From Bacteroidota bacterium (GTDB taxonomy: Bacteria > Bacteroidota > Bacteroidia > Flavobacteriales_E > Vicingaceae): a DNA stretch of 64,000 nt. A program made the position numbers and the translations under genes. Numbering within the stretch: position 1 is the first letter of the stretch; the number at the start of each line of letters is the position of its first letter. The stretch spans positions 124,001 through 188,000 of the forward strand of contig JABFGJ010000001.1 in assembly GCA_013112545.1 (NCBI GenBank), in the 5' to 3' direction. The notes under the pieces are model-generated. The model saw only the letters and a list, made by a program, of their open reading frames with translations. It made no database searches and was not told where the DNA came from. Below, piece after piece: positions 24,580 to 35,300 of the stretch.

Positions 24580-25563
24580 GTGAAACACCAAGTAAAAGTT
24601 TTAATTATCCGTTTTAGTTCAATAGGTGATATTGTACTAACAACTCCTGTGATCCGTTGCCTCAAAAACCAATTAGAAGGAGATGTAGAAATACATTATG
24701 TCACCAAAAAAAGTTATGCCTCCTTGCTAACAAACAATCCTCATATCTCGAAAGTGCACACAATAGAAAAAAGCACAAATGAGATTATCAAGGAACTTCA
24801 AAGCGAAAATTTTGATTATATCGTTGATTTACATAAAAATTTGAGATCAGCTCGCCTAAAAAAGAAACTCCCTGCATTCTCCTTTTCTTTTGAGAAGTTA
24901 AATTGGGAAAAGTGGTTGTTGGTAAATCTTAAAATAAATAGATTGCCTGAAATTCACATCGTTGACCGGTATTTAAAAGCAGTAAAAGCCTTGGGTATAA
25001 AAAATGATGGCCTTGGTTTAGACTATTTCTTACCTGATGGAATAGAAAAAGAAATTACAATTCCTGAAACACATCAAAACGGGTTTATTGCTTTAGTATT
25101 AGGAGCAAATCATGCTACTAAAAGAATTCCAAAAGTCAAACTAATTGAACTCATCGAATCTTCCAATAAAGCCTTTATTTTAATTGGAGGCAAAGAAGAT
25201 CAAGAATTGGGAGTAGCACTTGAAAAAATGTATCCCGATCAAATATATAATGCAGCAGGGGAAACAAATTTGAATCAATCTGCATATTTAATAAAACAAG
25301 CCCAGATAGTAATTAGTCCAGATACTGGAATGATGCACATTGCTGCTGCATTTCAAAAAGAAATAATATCTGTGTGGGGAAATACCGTGCCTGAATTTGG
25401 AATGTATCCCTATTACAAAAAAGGAAATGAGTTCAATTCAACCATCGTTGAGAACAAAAACATTAAATGTCGCCCATGTTCAAAAATTGGTTTTAATAAA
25501 TGTCCAAAGGGTCATTTTAAATGTATGATGGAATTGGATTTAAAAATAGGTGCAAGATTATAA
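24580..25563 (+). CDS. Family 9 glycosyltransferase (heptosyltransferase-like)
   Basis: The GTG at 24580 gives 327 residues beginning MKHQVKVLIIRFSSIGDIVLTTPV, the classical N-terminus of GT9 enzymes. The in-frame TTG at 24571 is another possible start. The C-terminal nucleotide-sugar domain contains FIALVLGANHATKRIP, AFILIGGKEDQ and ISPDTGMMHIAAAF, all GT9 hallmarks. Such enzymes transfer heptose or other sugars to the lipopolysaccharide core. The C-terminus is Cys-rich (CRPCSKIGFNKCPKGHFKCM), as in other GT9 proteins. A near-consensus -7 box TTAATTTG lies just upstream. Confidence 0.88.
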   Translation: MKHQVKVLIIRFSSIGDIVLTTPVIRCLKNQLEGDVEIHYVTKKSYASLLTNNPHISKVHTIEKSTNEIIKELQSENFDYIVDLHKNLRSARLKKKLPAFSFSFEKLNWEKWLLVNLKINRLPEIHIVDRYLKAVKALGIKNDGLGLDYFLPDGIEKEITIPETHQNGFIALVLGANHATKRIPKVKLIELIESSNKAFILIGGKEDQELGVALEKMYPDQIYNAAGETNLNQSAYLIKQAQIVISPDTGMMHIAAAFQKEIISVWGNTVPEFGMYPYYKKGNEFNSTIVENKNIKCRPCSKIGFNKCPKGHFKCMMELDLKIGARL

Positions 25564-25587
25564 ATACTTAAGAAGACTTAAAGCAAA

Positions 25588-25618
25588 AAAAAGTCTTTAA
25601 CAATGTTAAAGACTTTTT
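25588..25618. terminator. Bidirectional terminator between GT9 gene and coxA
   Basis: AAAAAGTCTTTAAC (25588-25601) and GTTAAAGACTTTTT (25605-25618) form a 14-bp perfect stem with a 3-nt loop and T tracts in both directions. It ends the GT9 transcript and the long act-cox operon. Confidence 0.88.
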
Positions 25619-25626
25619 AGTATCAT

Positions 25627-27411
25627 TTAATGACCTTCGTCACGTTCATTTTCTCCCAATGGTACTGTTTGAGGAATAAAATCTGCTCCTCCTATATAAT
25701 CACCATTTTCATCTACTTTACTGTAGTCATAAGGCCATCTATGTACCTCTGGAATTTCACCAGGCCAGTTTCCATGAATGTGCTCTACTGGGGTTGTCCA
25801 TTCTAAGGTATTAGAATCCCATGGGTTTTGAGGAGCTTTAGGTCCTTTAAACATACTGTATAACACATTGAACAAGAACAATACTTGAGCAAATGCTGCT
25901 AAAATAGCAAACCATGTTACAATCTCATTTAAATCATATAAATTGTCAAACATTGGAAATTCAGTATTAGAATAATATCTTCTTGGCAAACCTGCTAACC
26001 CAAGGAAATGCATCGGAAAGAAAATTCCATAAGATGAAATTAGGGTTAACCAAAAATGAGCATATCCCATATTTTTATTAAGCATTCTACCATACATTTT
26101 AGGGAACCAGTGATAAATTCCACAGAACATACCAAAGGCACCAGAAAGACCCATAACAATATGGAAGTGACCTACCACAAAATATGTATCATGTACATTA
26201 ATATCAAGAGTAGAATCTCCTAAAATAATTCCTGTTAAGCCACCTGTAATAAAAGTTGATACAAGACCGATAGCAAATAACATGGCAGGAGTAAACTTGA
26301 TATTTCCTTTCCATAAAGTTGTCAGGTAGTTGAATACTTTAACAGCTGATGGTATTGCAACCAATAAAGTTGTAAAAGTAAAGACAGCACCCAAGAATGG
26401 GTTCATTCCTGTAACAAACATGTGGTGACCCCAAACTAAGAAGGATATAAAAGCAATGGCTAAGATTGAACCAATCATAGCTCTATAGCCAAAAATTGGT
26501 TTCCTAGAGCTTGTGGCTACAACTTCTGATGTTATTCCAAGTGAAGGCAATAAAATAATATATACTTCAGGGTGTCCTAAAAACCAGAATAAATGTTCAA
26601 ATAGTATTGGGCTACCTCCATCAACTTCTAGTGCAGAACCTGCAATATATATATCAGATAAATAAAAACTAGTTCCTAAGCTTCTATCAAAAAACAACAA
26701 TAAAACCGCCGCAAATAAAACAGGAAATGAAAGTACACCAATTACAGCAGTAGTTAAGAATGCCCAGATAGTCAAAGGCAATCTTGTCATTGACATCCCT
26801 TTAGTTCTAAGATTGAAGACAGTTACAATATAATTTAAACTACCTAACAATGAAGACACTATAAAAAGAGCCATTGATACTATCCACAAAGTCATTCCAA
26901 AACCTGAACCAGGTATTGCTTGTGGTAATGCGCTAAGTGGAGGATAAATTGTCCATCCACCAGAAGCAGGTCCTCCTTCAACAAAGATTGAAGCAATCAT
27001 GATACAAGATGAAATAAAGAAGAACCAATATGACAACATATTTAAGAATCCAGAAGCCATATCTCTTGCTCCAATTTGAAGTGGAATCAATAAATTACTA
27101 AATGTACCACTTAATCCAGCAGTTAAAAGGAAGAAAACCATTATGGTTCCATGCATTGTAACTAAAGCTAGGTATTTATCAGGCGATAAAATACCATCGG
27201 GAGCCCAATTACCCATAAAACTTTCTAAGAATGGAAAACTTTCCCCAGGAAATCCAAGCTGCAACCTAAAAATAGTTGACATGAACATTCCTATAAGTCC
27301 CATAAAAGAACCTGTAATAAAAAATTGTTTAGAGATCATTTTATGATCAGTACTAAAAATGTACTTAAACAAAAAGTCGTTATCTTGATGATGATGTGCT
27401 GCTCCTGACAT
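25627..27411 (-). CDS. coxA: Cytochrome c oxidase subunit I
   Basis: The 594-residue product has about 12 membrane helices and the His ligands of the haem-copper oxidase core: TMHGTIMVFF, GHPEVYIILLP, WGHHMFVTGM and HDTYFVVGHFHIVMG. The Glu in GHPEVY is the proton-pumping residue of A1-type oxidases. The enzyme reduces oxygen to water and pumps protons across the inner membrane. It is the last gene of the operon that encodes alternative complex III, pointing to a physical supercomplex. Subunits III and IV are not in the window. Confidence 0.96.
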   Translation of the reverse strand: MSGAAHHHQDNDFLFKYIFSTDHKMISKQFFITGSFMGLIGMFMSTIFRLQLGFPGESFPFLESFMGNWAPDGILSPDKYLALVTMHGTIMVFFLLTAGLSGTFSNLLIPLQIGARDMASGFLNMLSYWFFFISSCIMIASIFVEGGPASGGWTIYPPLSALPQAIPGSGFGMTLWIVSMALFIVSSLLGSLNYIVTVFNLRTKGMSMTRLPLTIWAFLTTAVIGVLSFPVLFAAVLLLFFDRSLGTSFYLSDIYIAGSALEVDGGSPILFEHLFWFLGHPEVYIILLPSLGITSEVVATSSRKPIFGYRAMIGSILAIAFISFLVWGHHMFVTGMNPFLGAVFTFTTLLVAIPSAVKVFNYLTTLWKGNIKFTPAMLFAIGLVSTFITGGLTGIILGDSTLDINVHDTYFVVGHFHIVMGLSGAFGMFCGIYHWFPKMYGRMLNKNMGYAHFWLTLISSYGIFFPMHFLGLAGLPRRYYSNTEFPMFDNLYDLNEIVTWFAILAAFAQVLFLFNVLYSMFKGPKAPQNPWDSNTLEWTTPVEHIHGNWPGEIPEVHRWPYDYSKVDENGDYIGGADFIPQTVPLGENERDEGH

Positions 27412-27437
27412 TATCCTATTATTTTGTTCTTAAATTA

Positions 27438-28502
27438 TTAAAGTGCTGAATTTTTTGTTTCAGCTTCAGTTGATTTTGCTAATACTTCTTTATTGATATC
27501 ATTCTTTTCATTTGAAAAGCTATATTTACCATACTCCATGAACTCTTTTTGTTCATTCATCCAATTATTGTAGTCTTCTTCGCTCTCAACGATTATTTCC
27601 ATCTTCATATTATAATGAGCTGCTCCACAGACCTTATTACACAATAAATAATAGGCAAATTCAGGATTTCCTGTAATTTCTCTCATTTCTGCAGTTGTAA
27701 TTGTTGGCTTAAAATTAAACTGAGTAATCATACCTGGTACACAGTTCATTTGGGCTCTAAAGTGAGGCATATATGCACTGTGAATTACATCCTGAGATCT
27801 GAAATAAAACTGTACTGATCTGTTTACAGGTATATGAAATTCCGCTTTCACATATTTATCGTCCCACGCATTTTCGTCTGTAGAATCAAGTCCTAGCATG
27901 TTAACACCCGCAATTAAACGAACATCTGATTTTCCAAATACACCATCTTCACCTGGGTATCTAGCAGTCCAATCAAATTGTCTTGAATATAATTCTATTT
28001 CAATTGGATCATCCTCTTCTGTTAATGGTGCCATAACATCTCCCCATACGCTTAAACCATAAAGAATTAGAATTAATAATACGAGTGCTGGAATAGATGT
28101 CCAAAGCATCTCCAATTTGCTATTATGAGCGTAAAATTGAGCTTTTCTATTTTTATCATAGGCATATTTCCATGCGAAGTAGAATAAGGCAATATGTGTT
28201 AAAATAAATACAGGAATGATAATCATCCACGTTATGTTCATCAATTGATCGATAACAACTCCGTGTTCAGATGCTGACACCGGTAACATTTCATCACCCC
28301 ATTTAACTACTTGCCATATAATAAAGGCAAAATAAGAAATAAGAAACACAGGCATTAACCTTGCTTGAGTTCTATTATCCTTTTCAGAAACTATATATGA
28401 ACTAGTTCCTTTAACATTATTCGCTAGTTCAAGAACTTGTATAACCTTTGCAATGGCTATAAGTCCTAAAATAACTGCTACTAAAATTAACAAATCAAAC
28501 AT
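27438..28502 (-). CDS. coxB: Cytochrome c oxidase subunit II
   Basis: The 354-residue product has membrane helices (including about 2-20, 45-63, 90-110, 135-155), more than the usual two. A periplasmic cupredoxin domain carries the CuA site, with one His in DVIHSAYMPHF and the ligands in LCNKVCGAAHYNMKMEI (two Cys, His, Met). The position usually Glu between the Cys residues is Lys. It receives electrons from the cytochrome c of the complex and passes them to CoxA. The charged C-terminal tail extends past the cupredoxin domain. Start is 14 nt after the actF stop. Confidence 0.94.
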   Translation of the reverse strand: MFDLLILVAVILGLIAIAKVIQVLELANNVKGTSSYIVSEKDNRTQARLMPVFLISYFAFIIWQVVKWGDEMLPVSASEHGVVIDQLMNITWMIIIPVFILTHIALFYFAWKYAYDKNRKAQFYAHNSKLEMLWTSIPALVLLILILYGLSVWGDVMAPLTEEDDPIEIELYSRQFDWTARYPGEDGVFGKSDVRLIAGVNMLGLDSTDENAWDDKYVKAEFHIPVNRSVQFYFRSQDVIHSAYMPHFRAQMNCVPGMITQFNFKPTITTAEMREITGNPEFAYYLLCNKVCGAAHYNMKMEIIVESEEDYNNWMNEQKEFMEYGKYSFSNEKNDINKEVLAKSTEAETKNSAL

Positions 28503-28516
28503 TTTTCTTTCTTATT

Positions 28517-29725
28517 TTAGATATGTAAATGTTCACTTTCTTCTAAGAATGGGTGATTTTTCACCGTCATCGGAGCTTTAGTAAACGCATTAAATACAAC
28601 ATAAAGGAAAAGCCCTAAGAAGCCCAAGAACATTCCTATTTCAATAAATCCAAACTCTAAATGACCGAGTGAACCTGGAGTAATCATTAAGTAAACATCT
28701 AGCCAGTGACCAATGAAAATGATGACTCCAACAGTGATTAAATAACCTATTGATCGTTTAGTGTCTCTTGACATTAAAATTATCATAGGGAATAAGAAAT
28801 TCACAAAGAAAACACCAAAGAACAAGCCTTTATAGTGTTCTATTCTAGTAATGTAATAAGTAACTTCTTCAGGAATATTAGAATACCATATTAACATAAA
28901 CTGAGAAAACCATAAATAAGTCCACAAGAAACTAATGGCAAACATCCATTTTCCTACATCATGAATATGACTGTCATTTACACTTGGCAAATAGCCTTTG
29001 TTTTTTAGATATATAGTTATTAATACTAAAAATATCATTGCACTAACCCAAATTCCTGAGAATACATACCAACCAAACAATGTACTAAACCAGTGTGTAT
29101 CAATAGACATAATCCAATCCCAAGATGCAGTTGAAGAAGTGAAGGCAAAGAATACTAAAAATATAGCTGCAGAAGTCATGTTTTTAAAATGAAGTTTAGT
29201 TCCACCTTGAGCATCTTCTAATAAAGACCTTTTTCTGAATAAATATGCAAAATAAGACCAAACTCCAAGATAAAGTATAGTTCTTATCCAGAAAAAAGGT
29301 TGATTTAAATAAGCTTGTTTGCCTGTAATTATTGAGTCATACAATGGATTTGCAGATCCATCTTCTAGAAATTCAATATATACCATAGGATCCATCCAAT
29401 GATAGATATGGTGTAAATGAAAAGTTCCTGCTGCGAAGAAAACAATAAGTATTCCTGAGCCAATAAATATAAATTGAGTAATGCCCTCAATGACTCTTTT
29501 TAAGACAATCATATAACTTGCTTCCGTTGCATATTGAAGCGCTAAGAAGAACAATGCTCCAATGCTAATTGCAAAGAAGAAAAAACCATTAACAAAAATA
29601 TTTGCCCACAATCGATTATGACCATGTTCGCCACCATTAAAAATACCATATATAATGGCTAGTACTCCAATTAGCATTAATGCTACGAAGGTAATTTTGG
29701 CTCTTTTACTGAAAATAAACTCCAT
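28517..29725 (-). CDS. actF: Alternative complex III subunit ActF (integral membrane)
   Basis: The 402-residue product is almost entirely membrane-embedded, with about ten helices. It belongs with the quinol:cytochrome c oxidoreductase membrane subunits related to ActC/NrfD, as judged by its place after actE and before coxB and by segments such as FHLHHIYHWMDPM and ASWDWIMSIDTHWFST. In the complex it contributes to quinol binding and probably proton transfer. Gap to actE is 25 nt. Confidence 0.87.
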   Translation of the reverse strand: MEFIFSKRAKITFVALMLIGVLAIIYGIFNGGEHGHNRLWANIFVNGFFFFAISIGALFFLALQYATEASYMIVLKRVIEGITQFIFIGSGILIVFFAAGTFHLHHIYHWMDPMVYIEFLEDGSANPLYDSIITGKQAYLNQPFFWIRTILYLGVWSYFAYLFRKRSLLEDAQGGTKLHFKNMTSAAIFLVFFAFTSSTASWDWIMSIDTHWFSTLFGWYVFSGIWVSAMIFLVLITIYLKNKGYLPSVNDSHIHDVGKWMFAISFLWTYLWFSQFMLIWYSNIPEEVTYYITRIEHYKGLFFGVFFVNFLFPMIILMSRDTKRSIGYLITVGVIIFIGHWLDVYLMITPGSLGHLEFGFIEIGMFLGFLGLFLYVVFNAFTKAPMTVKNHPFLEESEHLHI

Positions 29726-29750
29726 TATCTCTTTTTTTACTTTCTAATTT

Positions 29751-30389
29751 CTATTTCAAACTATCAGCTTCTATAACTACGTCAGTAGCTTTAGCAACAT
29801 TCATTGGGTCTTTCCCTTGCAAAATTTGCACATAGGCAACAATTTTCCACCTGTCCTGCTCTCTAATTTGGCTTGAATGAGGTCCCATTGCGTTAAGGCC
29901 ATACATTATAGTATGATAAATATGTCCTTCATTTAAGTCAACCATTGCTCGATTTCCTCTTCTATTAGGAATTTTATCTAAATAAGAAGGAACTGAACCA
30001 TAAATTGGATTTGTAATTGTGCCTTCACCTTTTCCTTTTTTACCGTGACAATGTGAACACATATTATTATATAATAGCTTCCCTTCTTCAATAGTTTTCT
30101 CAGTTAATTGAAGTGGGTTTTTTAAATTCTGACCAGCTAATTCAAACCCTTCAATTGTATTCTCATATGGATAAGGTGTGTAGCCTCTTGGAATAGAATT
30201 TTCAGGCGATTGCAATGTAGTTGCAGAATCTGGAAAATTATAATCCACATAAGGTTCGATTGCTGAAGATCGATACATATCTGGCATGAATTCAACCCCC
30301 GGGCTTTGCGAATCTGCACAAGACACCAACAATACTGAAAGTAATGTTCCTGTAAAAAGTGCAGTAATTGTATTTTTAATTGTTTTCAT
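29751..30389 (-). CDS. actE: Alternative complex III subunit ActE, monohaem cytochrome c lipoprotein
   Basis: The 212-residue product has a lipoprotein signal with lipobox LVSC (Cys24). One class I cytochrome c domain has the haem motif CSHCH (111-115) and a probable distal Met in GLNAMGPHS. ActE hands electrons from the multihaem ActA to the terminal oxidase. It is anchored at the periplasmic face of the inner membrane. Operon position between actD and actF is the conserved one. Confidence 0.92.
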   Translation of the reverse strand: MKTIKNTITALFTGTLLSVLLVSCADSQSPGVEFMPDMYRSSAIEPYVDYNFPDSATTLQSPENSIPRGYTPYPYENTIEGFELAGQNLKNPLQLTEKTIEEGKLLYNNMCSHCHGKKGKGEGTITNPIYGSVPSYLDKIPNRRGNRAMVDLNEGHIYHTIMYGLNAMGPHSSQIREQDRWKIVAYVQILQGKDPMNVAKATDVVIEADSLK

Positions 30390-30405
30390 CTAAATAAATT
30401 CCGAT

Positions 30406-30930
30406 TTATCTTTCTTCAATATTAATGGTTCCTGTTTCGCTTAAGTGCTGAGCTAATTCATCAGCCGTCATGTTATTGTCATGAGGGTGAATTTCCATTA
30501 CAAAACGATCATCAGTTGTTTCAGGGTAAGGGTTTCTAGCTTGAATACCTGGTAAAGTCCAGTTTCTTATAAAATAAGTCAAAGCCATACCGTGTGCTGC
30601 TAATAAAACCGTGAATTCAAATGCAATTGGAACAAAAGCAGGTAAATTCTGATAAAAGAATTCATTTGGCTTTCCACCAATATTCATTGGCCAATCAACA
30701 ATCATGAAATAATACATTCCATATAATGCTAACAAAAGTCCTATTAATCCATATATAAAAGCACAAATTGCTAATCTTGTTTGTTTTATCCCGATTACAG
30801 GGTCAATTCCGTGAATAGGGAATGGTGAAAATACATCTCTGATGTAAATTCCTTTAGACACAAGTTGTTTAGCTCCAGCTAATAAAACTTGATCGTCGTC
30901 GTACATTGCGTATATTACCTTATCTGCCAT
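30406..30930 (-). CDS. actD: Alternative complex III subunit ActD (DUF3341)
   Basis: The 174-residue product begins with a soluble domain (VIYAMYDDDQVLLAGAK, YIRDVFSPFPIHGID) typical of DUF3341. Two membrane helices follow (about 55-78 and 103-122), then a cytoplasmic tail containing HPHDNNMTADELAQHL. ActD is a structural subunit of the quinol:cytochrome c oxidoreductase. It lies 11 nt after actC. Confidence 0.92.
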   Translation of the reverse strand: MADKVIYAMYDDDQVLLAGAKQLVSKGIYIRDVFSPFPIHGIDPVIGIKQTRLAICAFIYGLIGLLLALYGMYYFMIVDWPMNIGGKPNEFFYQNLPAFVPIAFEFTVLLAAHGMALTYFIRNWTLPGIQARNPYPETTDDRFVMEIHPHDNNMTADELAQHLSETGTINIEER

Positions 30931-30941
30931 TTCAGAATATA

Positions 30942-32321
30942 TTAATGCTCTTCAGCTTTAGATTTGTATTGCTCTCCTGATGATTTTAAAATAGTTTTCA
31001 ATTCATTTAGTGGTAACACTGGGAAGAATCTTGCGAATAGTAAAAACAACACAAAGAAAATTCCTATCGTTCCAATAAAACATCCTATATCAATAAATGT
31101 AGGGTGGAACATCGTCCAACTTGATGGTAAATAATCTCTATGCAATGAGGTTACAATAATCACAAATCGTTCAAACCACATCCCAATATTTACTACTATA
31201 GACATAAAGAATGTAAAGCCAATGTTTGTTCTAAGTTTCTTAAACCAGAAAACTTGTGGTGAAATAACATTACATGTCATCATAGCCCAATATGCCCACC
31301 AATATGGCCCTGTTGCTCTATTAATAAAAGCATAAGATTCATATTCAACACCTGAATACCAAGAAATAAATAACTCGGTTAAATAAGCTACACCAACAAT
31401 AGAACCTGTAACGATAATTACAATGTTCATGTATTCAATGTGTTTAATCGTGATATAACTCTCTAGGTTCATTACTTTACGCATGATAATCAAAAGTGTT
31501 AAAACCATAGCAAAACCAGAGAAAACAGCTCCAGAAACAAAGTAAGGAGGAAAAATTGTTGTATGCCAACCAGGAATAACTGAGGTTGCAAAATCCATGG
31601 ATACAATAGAGTGAACAGAGAAAACCAGTGGAGTTGCTAATCCTGCAAGCACCAATGAAATTTCCTCAAATCTGTTCCATGCTTTTGCGTTTCCTGTCCA
31701 ACCAAATGCTAGCAAACCATAAATTTGTTTTGGAACAGCCTTAGTCATTCGATCTCTAATGGTAGCAAAATCTGGAATTAATCCAATATACCAAAACACT
31801 AAAGAAACAGAGAAATAGGTGCTTATCGCAAAAACATCCCATAATAAAGGAGAGTTAAAGTTTACCCATAATGAACCAAAATGATTTGGTAAAGGGAATA
31901 CAAAATAAGCCAACCAAATTCTACCCATGTGGATACCAGGCCAAACAGCTGCCATCATTACGGCAAATATGGTCATTGCTTCAGCAGAACGGTTAATTGC
32001 CATTCTCCATTTCTGTCTAAACAATAACAATACAGCTGAAATTAATGTACCAGCATGACCGATACCAACCCACCATACAAAGTTGGTAATATCCCACGCC
32101 CAACCTACGGTTTTATTTAATCCCCAAGTACCGATTCCAACTCCTATCAAATATAGGATACAACCGATTCCCCAAAGTGCCATTACGGAAGCTATTCCGA
32201 ATGCAATCCACCATTGTTTGTTAGCTTTTCCTGTTACAGAGGCCAATACGTCATCAGTGATTTCTCCGTATGTCTTTTCGCCAAGTATTAATGGCTTTCT
32301 TATTGCTGCTTCTTGATGCAT
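30942..32321 (-). CDS. actC: Alternative complex III subunit ActC (NrfD/PsrC-like)
   Basis: The 459-residue product has about ten membrane helices and the NrfD/PsrC pattern, including WWVGIGHAGTLISAVLLLFRQKWR and GIHMGRIWLAYFVFPLPN. This subunit forms the main quinol-binding site next to ActB and was proposed to take part in proton translocation. It directly follows actB, 12 nt apart. Confidence 0.94.
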   Translation of the reverse strand: MHQEAAIRKPLILGEKTYGEITDDVLASVTGKANKQWWIAFGIASVMALWGIGCILYLIGVGIGTWGLNKTVGWAWDITNFVWWVGIGHAGTLISAVLLLFRQKWRMAINRSAEAMTIFAVMMAAVWPGIHMGRIWLAYFVFPLPNHFGSLWVNFNSPLLWDVFAISTYFSVSLVFWYIGLIPDFATIRDRMTKAVPKQIYGLLAFGWTGNAKAWNRFEEISLVLAGLATPLVFSVHSIVSMDFATSVIPGWHTTIFPPYFVSGAVFSGFAMVLTLLIIMRKVMNLESYITIKHIEYMNIVIIVTGSIVGVAYLTELFISWYSGVEYESYAFINRATGPYWWAYWAMMTCNVISPQVFWFKKLRTNIGFTFFMSIVVNIGMWFERFVIIVTSLHRDYLPSSWTMFHPTFIDIGCFIGTIGIFFVLFLLFARFFPVLPLNELKTILKSSGEQYKSKAEEH

Positions 32322-32333
32322 TCTATAATTATT

Positions 32334-35300
32334 TTAAGCAATATTAGTTTCTGTATTTCTAACTTTTACCTGATAATAAATATTAGGCTGTGTTCCAACT
32401 TCTTCAATAACTCGATATGATCTATTACTTTCAGAAGCTTTTCTTACTAAACTAGATTCATCATTTAAATCCCCAAAAGTGATAGCGTGAGTTGGACAAG
32501 CTGAAGCACATGCTGTTTCAATTTCTCCATCTATAACTTTTCTACCTTCTTTTTTAGCTTCCAGTTTACCAGTTTGTATGATTTGTACACAAAGGCTACA
32601 CTTCTCCATCACCCCTCTAGCTCTAACGGTAACATCTGGGTTTAAAACCATTCTTCCTAAATCGTCTTGAGATGGATTTAAGGCCTCAAATCTATTTAGG
32701 TTTTGATAACTAAACCAGTTAAATCTTCTTACTTTATATGGACAGTTATTAGCACAGTATCTAGTCCCAATACATCTGTTATAAGTCATTTGATTAATTC
32801 CTTCATCACTGTGTGTAGTAGCTGCTACAGGACAAACGGTTTCACAAGGTGCATGATTACAATGCTGACACATCATTGGTTGATGAACAACCTGAGGATT
32901 CTCTTCTGGAGTCTCCATTGATGTATAATTTCGTTGTTCAACGTCCTCAGGATTACTGCTAAAATACCTGTCGATACGCATCCAATGCATTTCTCTAGAC
33001 CTTCTAACTTCATCTTTACCAACTACAGGTACATTGTTTTCAGAATTACATGAAGTAACACAAGACCCACAACCAATACAAGCATTTAAGTCAATACTCA
33101 TACCCCAGTGATGTCCTACTTTTTTAACAGGATGCTCAGCCCATAAATCAATTTCGCTTACATCCTTTGGACCATCGCCAGTTGATAAAATGTGCGCTGG
33201 GTTGTAATCATCTTTAGATCCGTTTTTAAAAGTATCTAAATTGGTTTCCCTTACAACTGAAGTTCTCCCCATTACCGTATGGTGAGTTTGAGTTGTTGCG
33301 ATTTGATAATCTTCGCCTGTTGCAACAAATGAAACGTCGGTGCTATATTTTGCAATTGATCCATTATTCATAGCCATTGCTGGATAAGCATTAAAACCAA
33401 TCACTTCATTTTTCTTTCCTATTGCCTGACCGTAACCTAAAGCAACACCTAGAGTTCCTTTTGTTTGTCCCGGTTGGGCAATAACAGGAATGTTTTCAAA
33501 GCTGTAGCCGTTAACAGTTAAATTAACTGTATCTGCATTCTTTTGCTCACCATATTCAGTTGCAAATCCATTTTCCCTAGCGTCAGATGGGTTCATAACT
33601 AAATAGTTGTCCCATGTAATTTTAGAAATTGGATCTGGCAATTCTTGTAACCAAGGATTGCTGGCTTGATTTCCACTTCCTATTCCAACTTTCTCATAAA
33701 ATTCAATTTCCCAATCACTAGAAACAATTTTTGAAGCTTGAGAAGCTGCTGAGCTTACATTGCCTGCAAATACAATTGGCTCTAATACTTCAGGCTTAGA
33801 TATATATAAACCATCATGTAATTTCTTATTCCAGAAATCTCCAAAAAATACAGATTCTGTTTGGTTCGCAAACAAAGTTGACTCCCAAGTCGCTCTTATA
33901 TAATCATAGTATGATTCTGACTTATCCATCCATGATAACAAGCAGTCCTCAAATTGCTTCGTGTCAAACAATGGATTAATTGTTGGCTGAATTAAGGCAT
34001 AGTATCCTGTTTTAGGATTTGCATCGCCCCATGATTCTAAATAGTTAGGGGTTGCAGCAATATACTTTGTATTTGTTGTTGTTTCGTTTGGTCTTGACGC
34101 AAAAGATATAGCAAGCTTTACTTTTCCTAGCGCCTCATTAAAATTAATCGAAGAAGGCATAGTTAATGAAGGATTAACACCTACCATCATTAAAGCATCT
34201 ACAGAACCTGCAGACATCTCTTTCACCAATGAAGAGACTTCTCCATCTATTCCTTTTCGTTCGTTTGAATGATTTGCAATATCAATGGTAGAACCATAGT
34301 TTCCAAGCATATCGTTAATTCCATTAACCAAAACTTGAATGGATTTATCATTTGAACCTGATAAAACTATGGAAGCACCCTTATTTGCAAGTAAGTGTTC
34401 TCCAGCTTTCTCGATGCGTTCCTGTATTTCAATATTAGCAGCAGAGACAGAAGATGCGCCAACTTTCTTAGCTATATAATTATATAAATTGGCAACGACT
34501 GCACCGTGTAAAGATGTTTTAACTGGCACTCTAACATCTGCATTTGAACCTGTTAAAGACATGGATGATTCAAACTGAAAATGCTTGGACATCCATCCAT
34601 TTTCAGGTTTCCTTCCGCTTGCATACTGGTGCGTTAATTCAATTGAAGAAGGAAAGCTAGACATAAAGTCTGCCCCTATAGAAACAATTGACTTTGCTTT
34701 TGATAAATTATAACTAGGTAAAACAGCTTTACCAAATGATTCAAGGTTTGCTTCAAGCATTCCACTATAAGAAATGGCATCATAAGTTACCTGTTTGATG
34801 TCAGCTTCTGGATAGTTCGATTTAAATTCAGCAATTAGTCTTAAAGTTGAAGGGCTATGAATTGTATTAGTTAACAACCTCACTTTCCCACCTTTTGATA
34901 AAATGGCTGATAATTCTTTTTTAATTGAATCGTTGAATGTAGTCCAAGAAACAGCTGAACCATCAATCATAGGCGACTTAAACCTATTGCCATCATATAG
35001 CGATAAAACTGATGAGTTTATTCTAGCGTTAACTCCTCCTTTTGTAAGAGGGGACATTTTATTTCCTTCGATTTTTATAGGACGCCCTTCTCTTGTTTTG
35101 ACAAGAATGTCACAATAATCGTTTCCATCAAAATAACTTGTTGCAAAATAATTGGCAACTCCTGGACTCGTTTTATCTGTTTTTACAACGTAAGGAATAA
35201 CTTTATTAACTGGTGTCTCACACGCTGCTAACGATGCAGCTGTAACTCCAAATCCAAGATACTTCAAAAAGTCTCTTCTAGTTGTTTGAGAATTTTCTAA